Position numbers and translations under genes: made by a program
Notes under the pieces: model-generated
Database searches by the model: none
What the model was told of the DNA's origin: nothing
The model's input: the letters and a program-made list of their open reading frames with translations, nothing else
In this document: positions 1-7,973 of the stretch, one piece after another
Position numbering within the stretch: the first letter of the stretch is position 1
How the letters are laid out: every line of letters begins with the position of its first letter
Assembly (NCBI GenBank): GCA_964369465.1
Contig: CAYJEX010000015.1
Span: 1-32,362, forward strand
Direction: 5' to 3'
Length of the DNA stretch: 32,362 nt
From: CAYJHC01 sp964369465
GTDB taxonomy: Bacteria > Bacillota > Clostridia > Peptostreptococcales > Anaerovoracaceae

Positions 1-2
1 CG

Positions 3-71
3 CATTCATTATCTCAAGCATCGGCAAGTGGTGTGTATGTAGCGAGAATATTGGCTGATAAATATAAATAA
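3..71 (+). CDS. C-terminal end of an upstream protein (partial)
   Basis: An open frame enters from the left edge and stops at 69-71. It encodes about 22 residues ending ASASGVYVARILADKYK. A hairpin terminator follows about 40 bases later, which supports this as a real gene end. The ending resembles the last helix of some FAD-dependent oxidoreductases, where a Gly-rich turn precedes a final helix, but 22 residues are too few for a firm call. The other two forward frames stop at 40-42 and 56-58 with less protein-like sequence. Confidence 0.4.
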   Translation, partial: HSLSQASASGVYVARILADKYK

Positions 72-110
72 TCATTAGTTTGACTTAAAAACTATACTTC
101 GAGTATAAAA

Positions 111-147
111 AGAATTGCATCAATGTTATGTTGCGATTCTTTTTTTT
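111..147 (+). terminator. Intrinsic terminator of the upstream gene
   Basis: The arm AGAATTGCA (111-119) pairs with TGCGATTCT (132-140) with one G-U wobble. A run of T follows from 139 to 147. A smaller hairpin, TATACT-TCG-AGTATA (93-107), sits just before it. Confidence 0.75.
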
Positions 148-222
148 AGTAAAAAACACAAGTTGCAAATGTTATTTTGAACAGCAAACTTGTTCTATTT
201 TTACAGTATATAAAGAAAATTG

Positions 223-250
223 TTGACTTAAAAAGATAATATGATAAGAT
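223..250 (+). promoter_or_regulatory. Probable sigma-A promoter of the amino-acid permease
   Basis: TTGACT at 223-228, a 16-base spacer, then TAAGAT at 245-250. It lies about 55 bases upstream of the permease start, in the right direction and after the previous terminator. The -10 matches consensus at four of six positions. An AGGAGA ribosome site follows just before the ATG at 305. Confidence 0.5.
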
Positions 251-304
251 GTACATATTATTTATATTTTATATGCAATATATAATATTAGAAAGGAGAA
301 AAAT

Positions 305-1771
305 ATGAGTGAACAAAATAATAATGTAAATGCTCAAGGCGAAGTTACAGAATTAAAAAGAGGAATAAAAGGTTGGCAAGTAACTTTTATTGGGCTCGGT
401 GGTGTAATTGGTTCAATATTCTTCGTTGGAGTTGGAGGCATGATCTCTGAAATGGGACCTGCAATACTTATTCCATTTATAGTGGTAGGTGTTGTTGTTT
501 ACGCTGTAATGGTGGCGTATGCAGAATTATTAGTTAATTTACCTCGTAAAGGATCGTTTGTAGCTTATACTAGTGAATTTTGTGGCCCTACATTGTCAAC
601 TGGATTTGGATGGGCTTTTTGGTTTAACTGGGTATGTTATATACCATCTGAAGCAATTGCAGCAGCAATTGTAATAGAATTACTTTTCCCAGGAAATCTA
701 ATAGCGTACTCAATAGGAGCTCTTCTACTACTAACAATTATCAATTTATTCGCAGTAGATATTTTTGCTAAAGTTGAGTCAACACTTTCAATCATTAAAG
801 TTCTTACAATTGTAATATTTATTATTATTGCTTTTGGAATTTGGATTGGATTATGGGGAAGTGACGGATTCCTTGGAACTCAAGTTAACTTTGGAAGTGA
901 TTTATCTTTCGTTGAAAATTTATTCCCATTTGGAATTATGATTATCTTAATTGGTATGACTCAAGTTCTTGTAACATTCCAAGGTACAGAAATTGTTGGC
1001 CTTGCAGCTTCTGAAGCTCAAGATCCTGAGAAATCAATACCAAAAGCTTGCAAAAGCGTTACTTATCGTATTGTAGGGTTATACATATTACCAATAATTT
1101 TAGTCCTGTTGATCTATCCATATGAAAGAACTAGCTGGGAAGATCCAGTATTTGTAGCAATATTAAATTATTATAATTTAGATATGTTTGCGGGAATTCT
1201 GTCAGGGGTTGTACTTATTGCAGCATTTAGTTGTGCAAATACAGGATTCTATGGTACAGTTCGATGTTTATTTGGATTGTCGGTAGAAGGATTTGCACCT
1301 AAGTTCTTATCTAAACTTAATAAAAGAGCTGTTCCTAGAAATGCGATCTTATTTACTCTTATCCCTTGCTGGATTATTCTAATGATTGGACTTCTAGCAG
1401 GAGAGGGAACTGTTTACGCAACTCTTATATCATTGTCAGGATTTACAGGGGCACTTGCTTGGATAGGTATTTTGGTTAGCCAAATTAGATTTAGAAGAAA
1501 ACTTAAAGCTAATGGATACAATCCAGATGAAGTTTTGAAAGCTAGAATCAAAAAACCAATGTTATGGGTAGTTTGGTTTGGTGCAATTGTACAAATTGCA
1601 GCTTTAATATTCTTTGTTGGAAATGGTGTCTTGATTTTCAGTATAGCACTTTCGGCACTAGTAATTCCTATGCTTGTTAGATGGATTGCAGTGAAAACAG
1701 GAAAAGCTAGAAAAGTTGTTACTTTAACAGGTGGAGAGAAAACTTTTGAAGAAACTTTCCCTAAAAAATAG
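305..1771 (+). CDS. Amino-acid permease, APC superfamily
   Basis: A 488-residue polytopic membrane protein with about 12 hydrophobic segments, the usual size for APC-superfamily amino-acid permeases. The N-terminal soluble stretch is followed by GLGGVIGSIFFVGVG (about residues 31-45). This matches the glycine-rich first helix that binds the amino-acid backbone in this superfamily. The later segment EIVGLAASEAQDPEKSIPKA is the typical loop after helix 6. The start has a good ribosome site (AAAGGAG) eight bases ahead. The gene stands alone between two terminators. The substrate cannot be read from sequence; the overall look is like lysine- or aromatic-type permeases. Family call sure, substrate unknown. 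Confidence 0.9.
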   Translation: MSEQNNNVNAQGEVTELKRGIKGWQVTFIGLGGVIGSIFFVGVGGMISEMGPAILIPFIVVGVVVYAVMVAYAELLVNLPRKGSFVAYTSEFCGPTLSTGFGWAFWFNWVCYIPSEAIAAAIVIELLFPGNLIAYSIGALLLLTIINLFAVDIFAKVESTLSIIKVLTIVIFIIIAFGIWIGLWGSDGFLGTQVNFGSDLSFVENLFPFGIMIILIGMTQVLVTFQGTEIVGLAASEAQDPEKSIPKACKSVTYRIVGLYILPIILVLLIYPYERTSWEDPVFVAILNYYNLDMFAGILSGVVLIAAFSCANTGFYGTVRCLFGLSVEGFAPKFLSKLNKRAVPRNAILFTLIPCWIILMIGLLAGEGTVYATLISLSGFTGALAWIGILVSQIRFRRKLKANGYNPDEVLKARIKKPMLWVVWFGAIVQIAALIFFVGNGVLIFSIALSALVIPMLVRWIAVKTGKARKVVTLTGGEKTFEETFPKK

Positions 1772-1841
1772 ACTGATTTTCAACTGATGTAATATAATCA
1801 TCTCTTGTATGATTGGATCTAAATCATAACAAAAAAAGAAG

Positions 1842-1874
1842 GCAAGTGTGCAAAGTTTGCACACTTGCTTTTTT
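1842..1874 (+). terminator. Strong intrinsic terminator after the permease
   Basis: A perfect 13-base arm GCAAGTGTGCAAA (1842-1854) is complementary to TTTGCACACTTGC (1856-1868). Six T follow. The innermost bases must open to form a loop. A-rich DNA to the left could also let it work from the other strand. Confidence 0.9.
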
Positions 1875-2008
1875 GTGCTTGGAAGGTAATTGTTTGATGT
1901 TTAAAAATGCCTATCGTTTTATTTGGTGAAAACGATATTATTTGTTCGCTGAAAAATATTGTGGAAATTTTTGAATATATTTTGAAAAATAAATGTGCAT
2001 GAAAAGTA

Positions 2009-2040
2009 TTGCATAATAATAACTTATAAGTTATTATTAT
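2009..2040 (+). promoter_or_regulatory. Promoter with an embedded palindromic operator for the regulator operon
   Basis: TTGCAT (2009-2014), a 17-base spacer and TATTAT (2032-2037) form a good sigma-A promoter. A perfect 28-base palindrome (2013-2040, arm ATAATAATAACTTA) overlaps both hexamers and fills the spacer. The helix-turn-helix gene starts 32 bases later. Inference: the encoded regulator binds here and represses its own operon. An upstream inverted repeat with 9-base arms (TATCGTTTT, 1912-1920; AAAACGATA, 1929-1937) is separate and unexplained. Confidence 0.65.
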
Positions 2041-2072
2041 AAAGGTTGATATTGCCTGAGATGGAGTGAAAT

Positions 2073-2360
2073 ATGAATAGAAAAACAATAGCAAAGAAAT
2101 GGAAGTCATTTAAATCCAGAAAACATAATCCGAAAAAAATCGTGAAATTTAATTTGAGAGTTGCTCTAATAAATGAGCTTGTTAGTGCAAGAAAAGAAAA
2201 AGGAATTTCGCAGAAAAAACTTGAAGAGTTAAGCGGTGTGAGACAACCTGTAATTGCGAGAATTGAAAAAGGGATAACGAAACCTCAAATTGACACATTA
2301 ATAAAATTACTGTCTGCTATGGGGAAAACATTGACTGTTGTTCCGATAAAAAAAATATGA
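2073..2360 (+). CDS. XRE-family helix-turn-helix transcriptional regulator
   Basis: A 95-residue protein with a lysine/arginine-rich N-terminus (residues 1-27) and a Cro/C1-type helix-turn-helix over about 30-90. The core reads ISQKKLEELSGVRQPVIARI, with the usual Gln of the first helix and the recognition helix RQPVIARIEKG. The segment TLIKLLSAMGKTLTVVPI closes the fold as in HigA-type and related regulators. It lacks any extra sensor domain. No toxin gene lies upstream, so a toxin-antitoxin role is not supported. It is the first gene of a tight operon (10 bases to the next start) and follows a promoter with a palindrome, which suggests autoregulation. The basic N-terminal tail is unusual for the family. 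Confidence 0.85.
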   Translation: MNRKTIAKKWKSFKSRKHNPKKIVKFNLRVALINELVSARKEKGISQKKLEELSGVRQPVIARIEKGITKPQIDTLIKLLSAMGKTLTVVPIKKI

Positions 2361-2370
2361 GAGGGTAGAT

Positions 2371-3249
2371 ATGAAAGCAAAAAAAGAAAAAAAGAAATTT
2401 GGGGATAGAAAAGACGGAAAACTCGTTAGAAATCAAGATGGATTACACGTTATCATGCCGTATATTTACCCTAACAGATGCGATAATGAAGCATTTATTC
2501 AAGAAACGATAGATGTGACAAATTTACTTAAATATATTCAAGATAAGAATAGCAAAAATCCGGAGCATCCGTATAAGGTTTTTCATGCGATAGTTTCGAC
2601 AATGGTTAAAACATTAGTATTAAGACCTAATATGAATAGATTTATACAAGGACGAAAAACATACCAACGAAATCACTTGTCTGTTTCGTTTGTGATAAAA
2701 AAACAGTTCACGGATACTTCAGAAGAGGGAATGGCATTTTTGTTCTTTGATGAAAATGATACAATCGATACAGTGCATCAAAGCATTATGAAAGAAATAG
2801 TTCAAAATAGAAGCTCGAAAAGCGACGGTGCGACAGATATAATGGACACATTAAAAAAACTACCGAGCTTTATACTACGTTTTGTAATGTGGGTTCTAAA
2901 AGTATTAGATTACCATGGCCGTATGCCATCTTCTATAGCTAATGTAGACATGAATTATTCTAGTGTATTCTTATCAAATTTAGGTTCAATAAAATTAAAC
3001 GCAGGGTACCATCATTTGACTAATAGGGGGACTAATTCAATATTTGTTGTAATAGGGGAAATGCACAAGGCGCCATTTTATGATGAAGAAGGTAATGTAA
3101 CTATGAGGGATGTTATTGAACTTGGCCTTACGATTGATGAGAGAATAGGGGATGGATATTATTTTTCTAAAACGATTAGGTTGATGAAACATTTGCTTAC
3201 AAATCCTGAATTGCTAGAATTGCCTGCTAGCGAAGAAATCGATTATTAA
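2371..3249 (+). CDS. Stand-alone E2-like (2-oxo acid dehydrogenase acyltransferase fold) protein
   Basis: A 292-residue protein resembling the catalytic domain of 2-oxo acid dehydrogenase E2 and chloramphenicol acetyltransferase, with no lipoyl or E1/E3-binding domain. Visible marks are RPNMNRFIQGRKTYQRN (about residues 89-105), the trimer-core strand FLSNLGSIKLNAGYHH, and a C-terminal TIDERIGDGYYFSKTIRLMK. In true E2 and CAT enzymes this last motif is DHRxxDG, with His as catalytic base. Here it reads D256-E257-R-I-G-D-G, so Glu stands where His belongs. From memory, relatives of this stand-alone type in Clostridia also carry DERxxDG, so this is probably a family trait, not decay. It lies between the regulator and an acyl-CoA synthetase (19 bases to the next start), so an acyl-CoA-using transfer or binding role is likely. 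The substrate is unknown. Confidence 0.75.
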   Translation: MKAKKEKKKFGDRKDGKLVRNQDGLHVIMPYIYPNRCDNEAFIQETIDVTNLLKYIQDKNSKNPEHPYKVFHAIVSTMVKTLVLRPNMNRFIQGRKTYQRNHLSVSFVIKKQFTDTSEEGMAFLFFDENDTIDTVHQSIMKEIVQNRSSKSDGATDIMDTLKKLPSFILRFVMWVLKVLDYHGRMPSSIANVDMNYSSVFLSNLGSIKLNAGYHHLTNRGTNSIFVVIGEMHKAPFYDEEGNVTMRDVIELGLTIDERIGDGYYFSKTIRLMKHLLTNPELLELPASEEIDY

Positions 3250-3268
3250 AAAGTTATTGAGGTGAATT

Positions 3269-4984
3269 ATGAAAAAAGTGATAAAAAATAAACCATGGCA
3301 GAATTTTTACGGGGAAGTCAAATCCACGTTAGAATATTCAGACCTTTCTATTAGTTTGGAATTTGAAAAGACTGCCAAAAAGTACCCGGATTATATTGCG
3401 TATGAATTTATGGGCAAAAACACTACATACAAGGAGGCGATTTTTGCTGTCAAAGAATTTGCAAAGTCGTTGAAGAGCATAGGTGTTTCAGAGAATGACA
3501 AAGTTACAATTTGTTTACCTAATTGTCCACAAGCTATAACTGCATTTTATGCTGTGAATATGGTTGGAGCGGTTGCGACTATGATTCATCCTTTGTCTAG
3601 TGAGAGTGAGATCAGATTTTATTTAGCAGATTCTGAAAGTAAAGTTTGCATAGCGCTAGATCAATTTTATGATAAGTTTGATAAAATAAAAAATCAAGTT
3701 GATTTAAGGAAACTAATTATTGCTTCTATTAAAGATTCTTTGCCTGGAGCAAAGGCCATAGGATATGCGCTGACACAGGGGAGAAAAATTAAAAAACCTC
3801 CTAAGAGTAATGACATACTACTTTGGAAAGATTTTTTGGCCATGGGAAAAGGTGAGGAAAATTATATTGTAAAAAGAAAGAACGTTGACCCAGCGGTAAT
3901 ACTTTATAGTGGTGGAACAACAGGAACTTCAAAAGGTATTCTTTTATCAAATCTTAACTTTAATGCATTAAGTGCTCAAATTGAAGAAATGAGCAACTGC
4001 TTTAAACCAGGGAATATAATGCTGGCAGTTATGCCTATGTTCCATGGATTCGGATTAGGTGTAAGTATTCATTCGATGTTGACAAATGGAGCGAAATGTA
4101 TTTTGGTACCTAAATTTACAGCTGCTACGTATGGCGAACTTATTAAAAAATGCAGACCTAATTATATTGCAGGAGTCCCGACTTTGTTTGAAGCACTCCT
4201 TAGATCAAATATACTTGATGGTGTTGATTTATCTTGCTTAAAAGGTGTTTTTGTAGGAGGAGACTCTCTTACGATAGACTTGAAAAAAAGAATAGACCAA
4301 TTTTTAGAAGAACATAATTGCTCTACTAAAGTCAGAGAAGGGTATGGAACGACTGAATGTGTAACAGCAAGCTGCCTAACGCCATATCATATAGAAAAAC
4401 CAGGAAGCATAGGAATTCCATTACCTGATATGTATTACAAAATTGTCAAGGTAGGAACTACAAAAGAAGTTAAAGCTGGAGCAGAGGGTGAAATATGCAT
4501 TGCAGGACCTACTGTCATGTTAGAGTATATTAATCAACCAGAAGAAACAGCGCAAACTATGCAAACTCATAAAGATGGTATGACATGGATACATACAGGC
4601 GACTTGGGAACTATGGATGAGGATGGATTTATTTACTTCAAACAAAGAATAAAAAGAATGATTGTTAGTAGTGGATACAATATTTATCCAAGTGTCATAG
4701 AAAATATTTTAGATAATAATGAGCTAATAAATATGAGTTGTATAATTGGAGTTAAAGATCCTATAAAAATGCAAAAGGTTAAAGCTTTCGTTGTTCTTGA
4801 AAAAGGCATTTTGGAATCTGAAGATGTAAAGGAAGAAATTATCGATTATGCAAAAAAACACATAGCAAAATATGCTATACCATACGAAATAGAATTTAGA
4901 GATAGTTTGCCAAAAACTTTGGTAGGAAAAGTAAATTATAGAGTTTTAGAGGAAGAAGAAGAACAAAAGGAAGAGTCTAAGTAA
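3269..4984 (+). CDS. Acyl-CoA synthetase / AMP-dependent ligase (ANL superfamily)
   Basis: A 571-residue adenylate-forming enzyme, full length for the family. The phosphate loop is YSGGTTGTSKG (about 213-223). The A5 motif GYGTTE is near 358, and HTGDLG is near 442 with the ribose-binding Asp. The hinge region is RIKRMIVSSGYNIYP, and the C-terminal catalytic lysine is in PKTLVGKVNYR (K554). All core catalytic elements are present, so it should activate a carboxylic acid to acyl-AMP and then to acyl-CoA. The acidic tail EEEEEQKEESK is unusual. It is last in the operon with the E2-like protein, which may take its acyl-CoA product (inference). A fatty or aromatic acid substrate is plausible, but chain length cannot be read here. 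Confidence 0.88.
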   Translation: MKKVIKNKPWQNFYGEVKSTLEYSDLSISLEFEKTAKKYPDYIAYEFMGKNTTYKEAIFAVKEFAKSLKSIGVSENDKVTICLPNCPQAITAFYAVNMVGAVATMIHPLSSESEIRFYLADSESKVCIALDQFYDKFDKIKNQVDLRKLIIASIKDSLPGAKAIGYALTQGRKIKKPPKSNDILLWKDFLAMGKGEENYIVKRKNVDPAVILYSGGTTGTSKGILLSNLNFNALSAQIEEMSNCFKPGNIMLAVMPMFHGFGLGVSIHSMLTNGAKCILVPKFTAATYGELIKKCRPNYIAGVPTLFEALLRSNILDGVDLSCLKGVFVGGDSLTIDLKKRIDQFLEEHNCSTKVREGYGTTECVTASCLTPYHIEKPGSIGIPLPDMYYKIVKVGTTKEVKAGAEGEICIAGPTVMLEYINQPEETAQTMQTHKDGMTWIHTGDLGTMDEDGFIYFKQRIKRMIVSSGYNIYPSVIENILDNNELINMSCIIGVKDPIKMQKVKAFVVLEKGILESEDVKEEIIDYAKKHIAKYAIPYEIEFRDSLPKTLVGKVNYRVLEEEEEQKEESK

Positions 4985-4996
4985 GCGAAAGATAGC

Positions 4997-5044
4997 AAGA
5001 AAAAATATAATTAGAAAATAAAGAGTGTTATATTATTTTTTCTT
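4997..5044. terminator. Possible AT-only bidirectional terminator between convergent genes
   Basis: AAGAAAAAAT (4997-5006) can pair with ATTTTTTCTT (5035-5044) between the stops of two convergent genes. The stem is only A/T-rich and the loop is long, so it is weak. It is listed because no better terminator exists in this 48-base gap. Confidence 0.3.
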
Positions 5045-5596
5045 TCTTACAGAGTATCCAAATGTTCCGATACGTTTTCCTATTTCAAAATATTCGCCAT
5101 GTGAATAAGCAAGAAGGTGAGCCTTGTCTAAACGAAGCTTGCCTTTTTTATCTATTAAGGATTCTTCGGCGTTTACAGCTACAATGTCAGCTAAGAACAT
5201 ATCGTGGCTCCCTAAAGAAACGATATCATATACTTTGCATTCTAAAGAAAGTGGGCTTTCTTCGATTTGAGGGCAGTCTATTTTAGACGAAGGGATTGGA
5301 GTTAGGTTCATAAGTTCAAATTTATTGCAGTCCCTACCCGATTTCACACCGCAAAAATCAGTAGCTTTCAACAATGGAACAGTTGTAATGTTTATTGTAA
5401 AACACATATTTTTTTTAATTATTTCGTATGAAAGCCTTGAAGGTCTAATTGAAATATATGTTTTGGGCGGTTTGCTATTGATTATCCCAGTCCATGCAAC
5501 AGTGAATACGTTTGGATTTTCCATTGTGCCTGATGTTACAAGTGTGGCAGGGACAGGCGAAAGTAATGAAGCACCATCCCAGGTTACTTTGCTCAT
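5033..5596 (-). CDS. Flavin reductase-like, FMN-binding split-barrel protein
   Basis: Read from the ATG at 5596 it is 187 residues. An in-frame ATG nine codons upstream (5623) is less likely, because a strong AAAGGAGTT ribosome site (5601-5609) serves 5596. The protein has the flavin-reductase-like pattern: PATLVTSGT near the start, then NVFTVAWTGIINSKPP, the ISIRPSRLSYEIIKKN segment typical of FMN phosphate binding, and the middle stretch FCGVKSGRDCNKFE. A cytosolic flavoprotein that binds FMN is the best call. Members reduce flavins or act as small flavin-dependent oxidoreductases; the partner is unknown. It is divergent from the cysteine-rich gene at 5809. Confidence 0.85.
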   Translation of the reverse strand: MSKVTWDGASLLSPVPATLVTSGTMENPNVFTVAWTGIINSKPPKTYISIRPSRLSYEIIKKNMCFTINITTVPLLKATDFCGVKSGRDCNKFELMNLTPIPSSKIDCPQIEESPLSLECKVYDIVSLGSHDMFLADIVAVNAEESLIDKKGKLRLDKAHLLAYSHGEYFEIGKRIGTFGYSVRKKK

Positions 5597-5670
5597 ATAG
5601 AACTCCTTTGCATTGATGTTCATCTACTTTGTTGTTTTCGTTTATTGAAAACATAGTAGAATAAATTTAA

Positions 5671-5717
5671 ATTATAGTGTAATATGATTATTGTAACATA
5701 TTTCATTTTAAAATGAA
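5671..5717 (-). promoter_or_regulatory. Promoter region with palindrome between divergent redox genes
   Basis: On the minus strand a perfect TATAAT lies at 5671-5676, with a weak -35 (ATGTTA, 5694-5699) 17 bases upstream. Just beyond it is a perfect 16-base palindrome TTCATTTTAAAATGAA (5702-5717), a plausible operator. On the plus strand a TATAAT at 5780-5785 precedes the gene at 5809, but I see no good -35 for it. Confidence 0.45.
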
Positions 5718-5808
5718 CAAATCTAATAATAAGAGTTATGACTGCGCGAAGGACAGGGGCGATAAAATAGATAATTGATTATAATAATATATTCTTTGGG
5801 AGAAAATA

Positions 5809-6351
5809 ATGCAAAATGATTATAAAAAAAATGAAAAAAAAGAATGTGATGAGACGAAAAATCGAGAAGAAGTCTTACTAAAAAATGCTGCCGAAGATGG
5901 CAAAGAATATTTTAGACAAGGGTTTAACTGCGCCGAATGTGTGTATCTTAGTTACAGAAAAAACTATAATAATAGTTTGCCGGTAGAATCGGTAGCGTTT
6001 GCGACAGCTTTTGGTGGTGGATTTGCAAGCAGTAGAAATCACGCCTGTGGAGCTATTACAGGAGCTCTCATGGCACTTAGTGCTTCTTTTGGTAGAAAAG
6101 AACCTTTTGCAAAAGAAACACCAGAAGAGAGAATTTCAGAGGTTCGAATGATTTATGAAAGATTTTCTCCTTTGGTAAATGAAATAGAAGAACAGCTAGG
6201 GACTTTCGTTTGCAAAGAACTTTCGAAACCTTACGGAGACTTTAGTAGCATAGAAAGAAAAAGAAACTGTATGAGTTTGATTGAATATTGTAGCGAACTG
6301 GCAGTCAAGCATGCTCTAAGAATTGAAGAGGAAGTTAAATCAGGAAAGTGA
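5809..6351 (+). CDS. C_GCAxxG_C_C family protein, putative redox protein
   Basis: A 180-residue protein of the C_GCAxxG_C_C family. The cysteines fall in the family order: FNCAEC (C41, C44), ACGAITGALMALS (C80), FVCKEL (C135), RNC (C154) and EYC (C161). The glycine-rich stretch AFGGGFASSRNHACGAI is its hallmark. Members are thought to bind a metal or act in redox reactions, often near oxidoreductases; the biochemical role is not firmly known. The N-terminal 20 residues are highly charged and not conserved-looking. The start has a modest ribosome site (GGGAGA). It is divergent from a flavin-binding protein, which fits a redox context. A bidirectional hairpin follows its stop. Confidence 0.85.
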   Translation: MQNDYKKNEKKECDETKNREEVLLKNAAEDGKEYFRQGFNCAECVYLSYRKNYNNSLPVESVAFATAFGGGFASSRNHACGAITGALMALSASFGRKEPFAKETPEERISEVRMIYERFSPLVNEIEEQLGTFVCKELSKPYGDFSSIERKRNCMSLIEYCSELAVKHALRIEEEVKSGK

Positions 6352-6393
6352 AAAAACATTGTGCGGAGATTCTCAATGATTCTGATAATCAAG

Positions 6394-6423
6394 CAAAGCC
6401 CCCAGCGATACGTGGGGGCTTTG
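6394..6423. terminator. Bidirectional terminator between convergent genes
   Basis: CAAAGCCCCCA (6394-6404) pairs perfectly with TGGGGGCTTTG (6413-6423) around an 8-base loop. T-containing tracts lie on both outer sides, so it can end both the gene at 5809 and the minus-strand sucD-like gene. Confidence 0.8.
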
Positions 6424-6461
6424 TTTGATTTGGTATTGAAAAATGAAAAGTTTGTATTTGT

Positions 6462-7853
6462 TTATAGACTCCAAAGCTCGTCCTCTGTAGGAACTTTGTT
6501 GTCACTCATATACTCAGCAACTCTAGAAACATTCATAAGATGTTTGTAGTCTAAGTTTTCAGATATACTATTATGTCCCCAGCTTCCGCACCCCAAAGTG
6601 TTTGTAGGTGCTAGTCCATTGAAGAAGCTTCCGCCTGCGCTACTTGCACAAACTTGGTTTACAAGAAATCTTGAAACACATAATTCTTCGCCGACTTTAT
6701 CAATATGCTCTTTGTTATTTGAATGAAGAGCCATACTGTGGCCTTTTCCTTCCGCTTCTAAGTTAGCTCTAGCAATTTCAATTGCTTCGTCAAAATCATC
6801 ATATTTATATGCGGTTAAGACAGGGCACATTTTTTCGTGTGACAGGATGTCGTCGTTTCCTTTTCCATTGCCTTCTACTACGATAAGTCTTGTACTTTCT
6901 GGAATTTCGATCCCAGCTAGTTTTGCAATTGTTTGAACATCTTGTCCTACAGCGTGTCTGCTCATTGCTCCATCAACGAAAACGGCATTTCTAACAGCCT
7001 CAGTTGCTTCTTTGCCTTTTACAATGTATGATCCGTTTTCTTCGAAGATTTTCAATATTTCATCATATGATTCGGTAGGGCAAATTGCAGTTTGTTCTCC
7101 AGAACAAATTATACCATTATCAAAAGTTCTACCTGTAATAATTTTTGGAACAGCTTCTTTGTAATCAATATCTCTATCAAGGATTACTTGAACATTTCCT
7201 GCGCCAACCCCTAAGGCTGGTCTGCCAGAACTATATGCAGCTTTTACCATTCCCATACCACCTGTAGCAATCACAACATCAGCAGTCGAAATTAAATTTT
7301 TTGTATTGTCTCTGTTTTGCTCGTCTAAAATTTGAATTAAGTTTTTAGGAGCTCCTAGTTTCTCTATAGCTTCATTGATTAAGTTTACTGTTTTTGTACT
7401 ACACTTCAATGCCTTATGATGTGGTGTGATTACTATAGAGTTTCCACATTTAAGTGCAAACATGGCGTTGCTCATTGGAGTTACTATAGGGTTTGTACAA
7501 GGTGTAATTGCAGCAACAACACCTATAGGTTTTGCAATTTTTGTAATCCCAGTCGATTCTTCTCTTTCAATTATTCCGCGTGACTTTTTCCCTTTCAAAC
7601 TATGCCAAATTATTTTTGCCTTGTTTTTGTTTTTCAAAATTTTGTCAGGGCAGTTCCCCATACCTGTTTCTTCGACTGCCATTTCTGCTAGCATTTCAGC
7701 GTTATCATGAACAACTTTTGCAATAGTCATTACTATTTCATCTACTTTTTCTTGAGAAAACTTTTCGAATTCCATTTGTGCTGCTTTTGCTCTATCGATA
7801 TATTCTTTGATATACTGTTGGCTAGCGTCTAATGTTTTTTCATTTACTTTCAT
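6462..7853 (-). CDS. sucD: CoA-dependent succinate-semialdehyde dehydrogenase (SucD-like)
   Basis: A 463-residue CoA-acylating aldehyde dehydrogenase. It would reduce succinyl-CoA to succinate semialdehyde with NAD(P)H. The catalytic cysteine is C250 in DNGIICSGEQT, and the conserved VIATGGMGMVKAAYSSGRPA and TLGCGSWGHNSISENL segments are present. Sequence and length closely resemble the SucD of Clostridium kluyveri as I recall it (KPIGVVAAITPCTNPIVTPM, EKMCPVL). An acetaldehyde or butyraldehyde dehydrogenase is the main alternative; the adjacent Cat1-like gene favours succinyl-CoA. It is last in a minus-strand operon, 120 bases behind the CoA-transferase gene, with an AAGGAG ribosome site. 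A small hairpin (AACCAT/ATGGTT, about 7906-7927) sits in that gap. Confidence 0.85.
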   Translation of the reverse strand: MKVNEKTLDASQQYIKEYIDRAKAAQMEFEKFSQEKVDEIVMTIAKVVHDNAEMLAEMAVEETGMGNCPDKILKNKNKAKIIWHSLKGKKSRGIIEREESTGITKIAKPIGVVAAITPCTNPIVTPMSNAMFALKCGNSIVITPHHKALKCSTKTVNLINEAIEKLGAPKNLIQILDEQNRDNTKNLISTADVVIATGGMGMVKAAYSSGRPALGVGAGNVQVILDRDIDYKEAVPKIITGRTFDNGIICSGEQTAICPTESYDEILKIFEENGSYIVKGKEATEAVRNAVFVDGAMSRHAVGQDVQTIAKLAGIEIPESTRLIVVEGNGKGNDDILSHEKMCPVLTAYKYDDFDEAIEIARANLEAEGKGHSMALHSNNKEHIDKVGEELCVSRFLVNQVCASSAGGSFFNGLAPTNTLGCGSWGHNSISENLDYKHLMNVSRVAEYMSDNKVPTEDELWSL

Positions 7854-7973
7854 TTTGTGGTATCTCCTTCTTTTATGTTGGTTGATATTTGTTCAGCTTC
7901 GCTTGAACCATTTAATATTATATGGTTTGAATTCGTTATTTCTTATTTTATCATTTTTAGTTAAGGATATATA

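Noticed and set aside
159..192. Hairpin CAAGTTGC/GCAAACTTG ahead of the permease promoter
   Set aside because: It needs a bulge, has a long loop, and already follows a better terminator at 111-147.
1819..2109. A 96-codon minus-strand frame upstream of the regulator
   Set aside because: It crosses the terminator, the palindromic promoter and the start of the regulator, and its composition (Phe, Ile, Ser, Thr) is that of reversed AT-rich DNA.
2073..2360. Toxin-antitoxin module with the helix-turn-helix protein as antitoxin
   Set aside because: No toxin-like gene lies on either side; the next gene is a 292-residue E2-like protein.
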